A stretch of DNA of 64,000 nucleotides from Paraspadella gotoi (taxonomy: Eukaryota > Chaetognatha). The position numbers were made by a program, and so were the translations under genes. Where the stretch lies: assembly GCA_051294375.1 (NCBI GenBank), contig CM119268.1:21844010-21908009 (forward strand). Direction: 5' to 3'. Numbering within the stretch: the stretch's first letter is position 1; every line of letters starts with the position of its first letter. The notes under the pieces are model-generated. The model searched no databases. It was not told the DNA's origin and saw only the letters and a program-made list of their open reading frames with translations. Shown here piece by piece: positions 27,913-39,900 of the stretch.

Positions 27913-30900
27913 GAAAATGGCGTGGACTCCTTTTCACCCTGAATTTTCCTCTGACGGTTCTCGCCTCCATTATCGAAATGCGTCTTCGTTGTCGACGCGG
28001 ATTTTAGATTCGACGTCGATCCTCGTTCCCAAAATGAGTCCAACTCATCACCATGGCGACGATTCTACTTTGGATCCGACTTATTCTCCTCGACGTCATC
28101 CTTCGTCATTCTCCCATTCTCGGTGTCATCCATTCTCTCCTCCGTCATTCTCCCAATCTTCTCGTCCTCCGGACGTCGTCCCATCATCTTTGCGTCCTCC
28201 GTCCACCCATCGTTCGTCGCCCCTCCATGCCTCTTCTTCCTCGAAGCTTCCTCCAGTGCGACCACAGACTCGAACCTCCTCCGTCCGCAAGGAGAGTCGA
28301 TGCCATCGCCTCAAGCGCTTCGTGGCTTCTCGTCTCTCGCCTCTCTTTCGCGCGGCACCGACTTCGCCCTCGGGACTTCGGAAGAGCACGTCGTCCCCTC
28401 AACTCTCTCGTCCGCCCACTTCCGATTTCGACTCGGGGCCTCGAGGCGTCCAAGTGGAAGCGGAGACGAAGACTCCGTCAAAGTTGTCGACTCTTTTAGA
28501 GGCGGAGGAAAGAGCGGAGTCTCCAGCGATGGAGTTGACAGAGAAAGACTCGATCGTAAACCTCGCTTCATCACCATGGATACCATCAAACAATCACAAT
28601 CGATTGTCTTCTCCACCCAATCATCTTCATCCATCGCCCGAAGTTCGCCCTCCATCGCCGCCCTCGGATTCCCAGTGGCTCGACGAGATGCGCCGCCGCC
28701 TCGAGTCTGACAACTCTCTCGTACTCTCGACGCTGAGTCGACTCTCCAAGTCGCTCGACGACGTCGCGCTGCGGTCGGGACGGTCGAGGTGCTTTGGATC
28801 ATTTCTTCCTTTTCTTTCATGACGTTGTAATTTACTTTACTTTTCTATTACTTTCTCCATTTTTTCTGACCTTTTTCTTTTTTTTTCTGTTTTTTTTTCT
28901 GTTTCTTTCGTCTTCTTTTCTCTTGTATTCGTTTTTCATTTAACATTCCCGCCCGCCTCCATCAGCCTCGACTCCCCCTCCGTCGACGTCCGTCTCGATG
29001 TCGGCATCCGCCTCTCGTGTCGTCGCGACTTCGGCGACGGACGCGCGCGTCTCGCGGAAGTGACGCTCGATGACGAGTTCGTCAATTCCACGCGCATGCG
29101 CCGCGATGCCTCGAGCAACGAAATAGCGAATCTCTCGTCGATTCTCGGCCAAAGTCGATCCCCTCGCGACGACGATTCCAATTCGGTGCCATTAATCGTG
29201 ACCAAAACGAGTTCCTCTGGCTTTTGCGATGGGAGAATCGTCGCCCCTAATCGAGTCGTTTCGCTTCGAACAGAATCTGATCATATTTCGAGCGTAGGTT
29301 TAGGAATCGAGGAGTTACGAGAGTGAGACTTTTTTTTTTTTAAATCATAATTAAAAAAAAAATTAAGTTCACTAATAATATTTTAAACTTTCCCCTCCGA
29401 CAGGAATTTGGATTCAAGGCCGACATGTTGTTGTCATGGCTACAGAGTCAAGAGGCTAAAATCGCCGCCGCGTCCCCTCCCTCGCTCAAAGTTGACAAAG
29501 TAGAAAAAGTAAGGGGATATGCTGTTAATATAAATTAACAAAATCATGTTAATACATAATTTATCATTCCTTCGTATCAGCAAATGGCGGAGGCGACCGC
29601 CTGGCAAAACGACTTCGCCAAACGCGCCCGCGACAAGGAGGCGCTGACGGCGTCGTTGAAGGCGCTGCTGGAAGAGGGCGGCGCCACGGAGAACGCTGAC
29701 GAGGTGAAGCAGCGTCTCGAAGACGTCGAGTCGCTGTGGAACGAGCTTGAGGGGACGGTCAAGGTCAGAGGATGCTTAGTTTTGATTTATTTAAAAAAGG
29801 TCATGACTTATCTTCATGAACTTTATGAATTTGTCATCCCAGGATCGCGCCCAGATGCTGGAAGACACGAACCAGCGTCTCGGCGAGTTCAACGACATCC
29901 TCGGCGACTGCAAAAACTCGTTGGCCAAATGCGAGGCCAAGATGGAGACCATCCTGGAGGATCCTGGCAAAGACGCTGCTGCCAAGTTGGAGAAACTCAA
30001 AGGCGTCGGCGCGGAGCTGAAAGAGATCGGCGACCAGATCAAGGTGAGTTTGACTTAGAAGTTGTTGCTTCGATAATTGGGGACAGTTGTTCAAGGATGA
30101 TTTACTCTCAGGCGTGCGAGGCGCTCTATGAGGATCTGACGGCGGAATCCGACGCTGAAGACTCTGAGACGGAAGACATCAAGTCTGTCCTCAATGAGCT
30201 GAGGCAACTCTACGCCGACAAGGCCAAGGATCTCGAGGCCAAGACGGAGGAGTTAGAGTCCGGAGCTGAGGTAATAGAGGGGGAGTTTTAAGGCCTTATA
30301 TCCGAGGGGTAAGAAACTGAGAAGGTCCAAGTTATTTCCCTATTCTTTCTTCTCTCCCTCACCCCAAATCTAAAAAAAAAAGGCGGTGAATAAAGTAGGA
30401 AGCAACATCAACTCCATGAGCGCCATGGTGGCGGCGGTGGAGGATCTACTGGAGGCGATGCACCCGTGCGGCCGCGACGAGGAGACCCTCCGGCGACAGC
30501 AAAACGACTTGGAGGGACTCGGCGACCAGTTGGAGGAGAAGAAAAGACTCTTGCAGCAAAACCAAAAGGAGTTGGACGAGTTGATCGAATCTGGATTCGC
30601 CGGCGCACAAACCGAAGCCGCGCAGGCGCAACTCGACGCTCTGAAGGAGAGGCTGGATAGAGTTAAAGGGGAACGGGACTCGAGGAAGGAGCAGCTCGAC
30701 GATGCGGGTGAGTTTAACTTATCCTTTCTTTTATTCTTTTGCCTTCTTCCGGCTTTTCACTTTATCTTCTGTAATTCGCTTCTTCCTAACTCGCTCTCAC
30801 TCTCTCCTCGAAGAGTCGAAACTCGCAACGTTCGCCGACCTGCAGCGTCGCGCGGCGGAGCTCCTTTCCGGTGCCGACGCCGACCTCGCCGCCCAGAAGG

Positions 30901-33900
30901 GCATCTCCAAAGACCCGGCCGTTATCCGGGAGCAGCAGGATGAGTTAAAGGCCTTCGTGGGCGACCGCGTAGAGCCGCTGCAGAAGATCATGAACGAGTT
31001 GACGAAGGTCGGACAGGATTTGGTGGCCTCGGCCGCGCCGGGGGTGGACACGGAGGCGTTGGAGAAAGAGATGGAAGGGGCCAATGAAAAGTGGGCGGCC
31101 TTGCAGCAAAAGGTTGTTGTCAAAGGACATACTTTGTTTTGTATAGATGCTTCTATATCCATAAGATAACCTTAACATTCCTTTACCCATTCTGAAATAC
31201 GAACTGTTAAATATATCTAGCCGTTTGGCCCAAATATTTACATAAATTGTTATTATTATGAATATAATCTAGACTTTAATTAAATTCTATCGCCTCCCAT
31301 GAAGGTGTCGGATCGCGATCAAAGTCTCGACGCCGCCCTCTTGCACGCGGGGAAACTGGAGGAGGCGTTGGCCTCCCTCTTGGGCTGGCTCGACGAGACC
31401 GAGGATATGATCGCCAATCAGAAGACGCCCGCCGCCGATTTCAAGGTCCGGAGGGGGGGGGAGAAACTTATTTTTTTTAATTTTCTTCTTCTACTTTTTT
31501 TTTCTCTTTTCCGTTCATCTTTTCTTTTTTTTCACTGTACTCTTAATTCTTCTCTCCTTTTTTTCACTGTACTCTTAATTCTTTTCTTTTCTTTTCTCTT
31601 CTCTTTTCTCTTTTCTTTTCTTTTCTCTTTTTTTTTTTTCTCTTTTCGTTTCTTTTCTTTTTTTTCTTTTTTTCTTTTCTTTTCTCTTTTTTCTCTTCCA
31701 CTGATTTCAAGGTCACGTAAAACCATCTTTTCTCATTTCTATTCTCTTTCTTCTGTTTTATTTCTTTTTTATTTCTTTTTTCCACATTTTTGTCGCCATT
31801 GTTTTTTTTATTATATACGTATATACGTATCTCCTTCTCATCCTGTCTCTTCACTTTTCTTCTCCTCTCTTCTCGCTCTTCTATTTTCTTTATTTTCTTT
31901 TCTCTTCTTTTCTCTCTTTCTCTTAAATCCCGCTCCATCTTCCCCTCCAGGTGGTAAAGGCTCAGTTGCAGGAGCAGAAGTTCCTGCAACGGATGCTCGA
32001 CGATCGCGCCGAGAGCGTGGCCGGACTCAAGGCCACCGCAGCCGAACTCGTCAAGGCAGCCTCGCCCGAAGATCGCGAACAGGTGAGTTGCAACTCTTTG
32101 ATTGATTATTTGACGCTCGTTTGATCGCTTGATTACCTTCCCCCTCAGGTGCAAGCGCAGCTGGACTCGCTGCTCTCCCGCTACGAGGCGCTGCGGTCGG
32201 GCGCCGCTGCCCGCCGCGACGACCTCGAAGACGCCCTTTCCGTCACCAAGGAATTCCACGACAAGATGGAACCGCTGATGCAATGGCTCGACTCTGCGGA
32301 CAAAAAAGTCTCCGGACTGCAACCCATCGCCACCGACGTCAAGGGCATCAAGGTGTGGGGGATTGCGTGCGGATTGAGTGCGGATTGTGGTTTAGTTCAC
32401 GAGTTAAATATTTTTTTCATTTTAGGCCCAAATGGAAGAAAATTCGAATCTCCAGGAAGACTTGGAGTCGCAAAAGCAAAGCTTGGAGGCGGCTTTGGCA
32501 ATCGGCAACGATTTGCTGAAGACCTGCTCCGAGGAGGACCGACCCGTCCTCGAGGAGAAGCTCAAGAACATTCGAGAGAGATACGACAACCTCAACGCCA
32601 AAGTCGGTGGGTACCGAGTGATTGAATACCAGTGCTGGGTGTGGGTTGGTACCGGGGTATCATACCGGGATGCACTTGGCTTTGAAGTCGGAATATGATG
32701 AATTATATACTGAATTCTCTCAATTACTCCTTTAATCTTTGTTGCCTTTTCTCCGCTCCTTTTCCCCGCTCCTTTATCCTTGTTCCATATTCCCCTTTTT
32801 TCCGATCCTTTTCCCCCTGCTCTTATATCTCTGTTCATTTTTATCCGTTACAGAGGAGCGTGTCCAGGACGAGCACTCGGCGCTGCCGTGCGCGGAGCGG
32901 TTCGAGGCGGCCCTGGCCAGCATCTCGGCGGAGATGCCGTCGATAGAGGAAGCCATCTTCCAGGACCTGGAGTCGGCGACGACGGGGGAGATCGGATCGG
33001 GAGACCCCAAGGAGGAGGAGGCCAAGTTGGAGGAGCTCGAGAGACAACTCGAGGGGCAACTCAAGGTCAGGGAGAAGGGGGTTCTGTTATTGTGATTATA
33101 TAAATTTATAATTTAAAGTCAACTGACCTAAGTTTATAACTTTCTCTGTATGGTGGAAAAAAACAACAAAACCTTCGCCGCGTAAAATTGACGACATAAT
33201 CTATTAAGATCTATTACAATACTTACTAAATATACATTACTATACTATACAATACTTATTATCTATACATTTATAAACTTTCTAATAATTTATTTTAATG
33301 ATTAATGCTAGGAATATCTTTTTTCTTCGATGGACGGGAGTCTGACAGAGGTTCGGACCTCAGAGTCCCCGTAGTCTTCTCCGCCGCCAGTGAAGCCTCC
33401 GTCAAAGCCTCCGTCAAAACCGCCGTCAAAGCCTCCGTCAAAGCGTCCCTCGTCGGCACGGTCGCTTCCACGTTTGTCGTCCTCTTGGTCTCCGCGGTCG
33501 TTGATGTCGACGTGTTCGTTGATGTGGACGTGGACTTGGTCGTTGATGTGGTCGTCGCGGCGGTCGTCGCTTCTGTCCTTGTGATCGTCTCGTCGGTCGT
33601 TGCCGCTGCCTCTATCGTTCCCGCTGCCTCTGTCGTTCCCGCTGCCTCTGTCGTTGCCGCGGTCTTCGCTGCCGCCGTATTCGCCGCCATTTTCGAACCC
33701 ATTTTCGCCGCTATTCCTAATTTTTCCCGCTTTCAACGAATTCCTGTATCGTTCTTCCAGTTGCTGAGCAGGACAAAAAATGTTTGGTACATAACGGGGC
33801 TAATGGCTATTGACTAAACATTAATATTGCTCATTAGAGTTAAAATATTCATAGAACTAGTGATTAAAAAGTAGGGAGAAAACCAGGAAGCTCTTCTTGA

Positions 33901-36900
33901 GATTCAAGTAGTCTCTGCGATTTTGTTTGGCCGTGTCTTCCAGTCTTTCCTTTTCCTCTTTGTCTCTCGCTGCTTTGGCTCGCCACATTCCCAGCTCTCC
34001 CCTTAAAGCTTCGTTTTTGCTCGTCTNNNNNNNNNNATCGAAAGGTGTTAAGTTTATTTGAGTAGTTAGAGCAAATAGCCGGAAGTTCCTTACCCTGACG
34101 GTTCGCTGCGCTGCGGCGAGCTTCTCCGCCTCCTGGGGACCAGGCAGCCTCTTGATGGCGCGCTCCTGTTCCCCGATGAGCCGCTCCAAGTCCTCGATGG
34201 CTCTCTCCTTCTTCTCCACTTGATCAGTCTTCTCCATCAATCTAACGGTCAAAGTGTCGATCCGTTCTATTAACTCCTTGGTGGACGGATCGGTCGCTTC
34301 CAGGATGCGGAATCTATGATGAGAATGCGTTCGGAATTTGACAAAAGGGCAATTCAATCGACTCAACACCTTCGCCTCAAACCTGTGCAGATTCTGCGGC
34401 CTCTCCGCCTCCTCCTCTAATCTCTTGTTTTTCAAGATTTCCGACTCCAACTCCGCGGCCAGTCTGCAGTTCTCCCTGTGCAGACTGTCGCGATCCGCGC
34501 ATCGATCCGACAACAGCTTCTTCTTCCTCTCCAACTCCTTCAACTCCCTGGAGAGGATTTTGATCTCGTTGACGCGGGAGTTGTAGTGCACCTCCCCGCA
34601 CCCCATTCGAGTGTTCTGCAGCTTCAGCTTTTCGTTGAGGCAGGCCATCTCGTCGTTTCGTCGTACGAGCTGCGTGCCCACCAGATCACGCTCGCTGCGC
34701 GAAAACGAGCGCGAGTTAAGATTAGTCAGGGATGAGGGTCGAGTAGAAGTCTTTTTGTAGAATATTTGACTCACGCCTGCAGTCGGTCAAACTCCTTTTT
34801 TGTTCTCACTCTTTCAACTTCTTTTTCGTCGAGCAGTTTTTGGGCGAATTTGAAACTGGCCTCTGACGCCTAATTTTTTGATTGGGTGCGAAAAAATAGG
34901 AAAATAAAAACCAAATAAGGTATCTTGACTTAGTTTTCTAAAATATAATAATTTTCCAAAAATGATTTGTTTATTATTCATTTATGCTCAGGATAGTTCA
35001 CCTTAAGTTTCCCTTCTATCTCTTCCACAACGATCTTCAGTTTGTTGACTTCGCTTTGTACTCGGTTTTTGGCCTCCTCGACTTGTCGCAGCTGAAACTC
35101 CAGATCGTCTTTTTTATTGTGCGCGCGGATGAGTTCCCCCTTTAGTTGCTCGCACTCGTGATTCAAAAGCTAGAAATTGTGTGAGCGTTGTTTAATGGTT
35201 ATTCGGCATCAAATCGGCCAAAAAAGAGATGTTTACTTCGTTCTTCCTCTCGCTCGCTGCCAGATTCGTCTTCGTCTCCATGAGACTCTTGGCGTACTCA
35301 TTCTTCTCTTGTCGCATCACTTGGTAAAGGTTGTCCTGCTGCCTCATCTTCGTCTCGTCTTGTAGCACTTGCTTTTTATAGTCGAATATCTGCAACTCTT
35401 GCTTTTTAGCATTTTCCAACTCTTTCATGATGCGAGTGTCCTTGTCACCATTTTGTACGATCAATCTAAAAGAGATTGCTAATAATTGTTTTGCTTTTCT
35501 ATATGCCATTCCTGCCATGTTTTACTTAGTTTTTCGTCTTTTAGTTCGCGGGGTTTCACCTGTCCCTGTCCTTTTCAATGGCATGGATGGCCAATTTGGT
35601 CTTTTTCATTTCCCCTTTCATCCTTTCTAATTCTTTGTCCATTTCTTTCTTTGTCTGTGCGTTCATCTTGATGATTCCCTGCAGCTTAAGGAGGGTCGCT
35701 AATTCGAGAAAAATAGAGTGATTTAAGTATTTCTTATTCTATTAAATTGACTAAGGGTATTTCTAGTGCCCTCCCCCCTCCAAAAAAAAATTATGCTCAA
35801 AATGCTCACAAAATTAAAAGAGAATTATACCGTCCAACTTTTGCATAGCGTTGTTCATCTTGTCTCTCTCTCTCCTCATGTCTCCGTTCTCCTTCTCCAT
35901 CCTCTCGTTCTCTCTCTTTGCTTTCTCAACGTCGCCGTTGAGTTTCCCGATCTTCGCGTTCAACATCTCCCTTTCCTTCTGGAGATTGTCCAAAGACTCC
36001 TCGGCGGATTGGAGTCTTTTTATCATCGTGTCGTTGCTCTGGAAGAAGAGAGGGGGTTGCGGAAGATCGGTGGATGTTGAAAAACGTTGGATGTGGAGAT
36101 TGTGGATGCGGGTGATTGTGGTGGTGGGAGTTGTTGGATGTCGAATATCCATGGATGCGATCAGGAGAAAGAAAGAGAAAAATCTAGCTCTGACTGACTC
36201 ACCTTTTTCAATCTGGAGATGTCGCTCCGCATGTTGTGCATCTCTTCTCCGGCGCTTTTGAGTCGATTGTGAAGATTCTCCACTTCTGCTCTCGTGTCGG
36301 AATTCTCGGTTCTCAGTCCGTCGATCTCGACCTGAGGATAGAAATTATCTGTATGTCAAACATTTTTACAATTTCTCTTCCTCCTCCCCCCACCCAAGGG
36401 TCAACCTGCATTTGATTCATCCTTTCTTTAAGATTCTTTTCCTCCTTTTTATTCAGTTCGATCGTGACTCTCAAATTCCTTATATCATCGTCTTTCGACC
36501 TGACCGTGTCCTGGAATGAAAGTAAGGCGAGAGTTCTGGTCATTTATTTCAATAAGTTTATATTTGTACTTCATTTGACCATAATTTTGATATTTCCCTA
36601 TTCCGTCTCTCACAATCTCTTTCTCGAGTTTGGCGGTGATGTTTTTGAGCGCGTCCTCCGTCGCCGTCAGGGTCTCCTTAGTCTCATGCAGTTCATTCTC
36701 GATTCTCTCGCGCTTCCGCGTGTCGCGCATCATCTCGTTTTTCATAACTTGGATGTCTTGTTCCAACTGGGAGTTGGAAGCGAGGAGGGCCAAGTGAATA
36801 AATGCTCATAATTAGAGGCACTTGAGACTGATTTAATTATTTAACCAAAAAATTAAACAGAAATCATTATTTGCATCTCACTCACATTATTGATGGCGGC

Positions 36901-39900
36901 GTCATCAACGTCCTTGGCTTCTTGCAACTGGTCGATGGTCTCCTGGTTTTCAGCGACGGTGGTTCTCAGTTTTTCGATCTCGATGTCTTTGATCATAATG
37001 AGATCCTTCAACTCGTCCATCTCCTCCAGGATCGCCGAGACTTGTCCGCCTCCTGAGCTCTGACCGCCTCCCGCGCCGCTCTCTGCCATCTTGCTCAGCG
37101 AAATGATTTCTGAAAGAAAATGAATTGAGTTGGCATCCATATATGATNNNNNNNNNNAAAATGAATTGAGTTGGCATCCGTATATGATTTCGTGAATACG
37201 TATTTCAAAACTAATAATGACACTCGCCTCCTTTGAGCGACTGAATAGTTTCCCTCGCCCGACAATTCTGGTCCTGCGCGATGTCCGACGCCTTCCACGC
37301 TTTGTCGATCTCCGCCTTAAGTTGCCCGATCACGTTCTGGTCTTCCTGCGACAACTTGAGGGCATCCTTGACTTTTGAAGAGTTGAGGACGATTTCCTTG
37401 TTGAGGTCGCGACACGTCAGCATCAGCCTGTTGGTTGGAATGATGTCGATGATGTTTATCGTCCACGCCCTTCTTTCCCCCATCCCACCTTTTCTCGTTG
37501 TTTTGAGAGGCGATTAGAGCTTTTTGCATTTTGACCAAGAGGTCCTTGAGCGAGTAGACTGAGCATCCTTCGCCACCGACGAGCTTTTCTAGAGTTTCCT
37601 TCAACTCGACCTCCAGACGCACGTGAGGCTCCAACTCTGGCGGAACCTCTTCCGTTTGCTACGTCGCATGAAAAAAGATATCAGTTTTTAGGATTTTATT
37701 TTTTAGTATTTCATGTTATTTATAGATTTTTAAATTGACTCACGCTCGTGTCCTTAAAACCCGATTCCATCTTGTTAACTTTTTTTGAAAAATAAACGTT
37801 TGTCTAAAAGTTTTCTAAAATCTAAGAAATCTTGATGAAATTGTAAAAGGCAAAACTGCCGCGGTTAAATTGGCTCAAAACTAACGATGACAAACTGGTT
37901 GACTATTTTTTTTTTTCTGGCGAATACCAAGTAGTTTCTGGTTATAAAGAATTTGTAAAGATCAAGATTACTGCAACTTTTGATAAATTTTTTAATTGAA
38001 TTGAAAAAAATGGTAAAATAATATTCCCATTGCTTCTCTATCCTGACCCATTAGGTTCTGGAGCAGCTTTCCCAGGACGGCCGAGCGTTGAGTCAGTTGT
38101 CTGGCGGAGACGAGGCTTCGGCCGTCGAGGCCAAGATCGCCGAGACGAAGAAAAGGCTGCAAAATGCAAAGGATGGATTTCAGAAGAGAAAAGACAAGTT
38201 CAAACTGCAGAGGGAAAAGTCTATGGTAAGTATAAAAGGCCCCGTTAGTGAAAACCAATTGATAAATTAAATTGCGGTGGATTAAAAAAGGCAGACGGTC
38301 TCTGTGATGTTCAGTGTAGAGGCGTTAAAATCGTCATTGGTCAGTCAGTCCTCCCCTCTCCTATCCTCTCCGCAGGAGGCGATCAATGCTCTCGACGACC
38401 TGTTGGACTGGATGTCGACGGCGGCGCGGGCGTTGGAGGAGGCGGATCCCATCGCCGCCGGACCGGATGCCGTCAAGGACCAATTGGCGGCGCAGAAGGA
38501 GGCCAACGAAGAGATCCTCTTGCAACGCGCCCGCGCCAAAGACGCGTTGGCCAATGCCAAGAAGATTCTCCGGGAAAACGTTGGCGGTGAGAGAATGGGT
38601 CATGGGACAGGAGTCACAGATTGCTCTTGCGTGATGATAATTTTTCGTGCACATGCGTTGTCTTTTGATTCAGGGATATCCCGTCCCTTTCTCGGTAAGA
38701 ATTTCTCTCTCTCCTCTATCTATTTCATCATTTTCAATTTTTGGGTAGTCAGTCTATTACTTCCCTTTTGCCCTTCGCCGGAATAAGTTTAATCTCGATT
38801 GAAATTAAAGAACGATGAAAATCAGAAATATACTAAACCTGACGGATTAGTCGATTTTGAAAACTCATTAAATGGTTATTGTTAGTTACAAGTAGCCCGG
38901 TTTTCATTGTACGGTCATTGTCCCTCTAAACTTATGTAGCAAAAATTTGTTTGCTAATAATAGTATTTATAGTTTTAAATAATACCGCCATTTTTAGTAA
39001 GTAATAGGGTCCGAGTAGAAACTTGTTTCAACAATAGTGCTTTTTATATAATTCAAGAATACGGAAGCGAAATTTAAATATCTGCTTAAATCCATATATG
39101 CTACGTGTAAATCGCTCGCCAGTTTATACGCAAAATGTTATGGCAGAGATTTGGTCATAATTTGACATTTTACTCTTTTTAGAAAAGCTTATAACCATCG
39201 AGATCAAATTCCCCTCTTCATTTCTTTCGGGTCAAAAGTTGCTCTTTTGTCTTTTCCCTCGCCATTCATTTCCATTTTCTTTTTCTCGCCGCCAGGAGGC
39301 AACGACACGCAGAATGAGCTCAGGTCGAAGATGGAGGCGCTGAAATCGGTCGGCGACGCGTTGGCCGTCGCCTCTGCCGCCAGGATATCCGACTTGGAGG
39401 AGGCCAAGCAGTTGGCGGCGCTGGTGGAGGAGACTCACGCCGATCTGGACAAGTGGCTGGGTCAGTATGGGGAGATCTTTGTGGGATGTGGGTTTTTTTT
39501 TTCCGTATCCTATTTTTCCTTTTTTCCAACTTCCTTTTTCATTTTCCACCCCACAACAGGCGCGGCGGAGGCGGAGCTCCTCGCCCTGGAGTCGCTCCCG
39601 CCCGCCCTGAAGCCCGAACAGATCCGGAAGCAGCAGGAGGCCTTCAAGGCGCTGCAGCAGTCGGTGGCCGAGCACAAGCCTCTCCTCGACAAGCTGGTCA
39701 AGGCGGGCGGGGCCTTGATGAAGCTCGTGGGCAACGAGGACGGGAAGGCTCTGGCCGCCCTCGTCGACCGAGATGTGGACCGTTTCGAAAATGTCAAGGT
39801 GGGTCGCGGAAGGTTGGAGGAGTTTAGAGGATTTGAAGAGATGAAGAGTGAGGGCTGTGGGCGTTTTCTTTACAACCTTTTTTATATTAGGAATTGTTTG

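Noticed and set aside
28065-28820. Several open frames on the minus strand opposite the candidate internal start exon
   Set aside because: They follow from GC-rich, TCG/TCC-rich codons on the plus strand; no splice signals, domains or starts support them.
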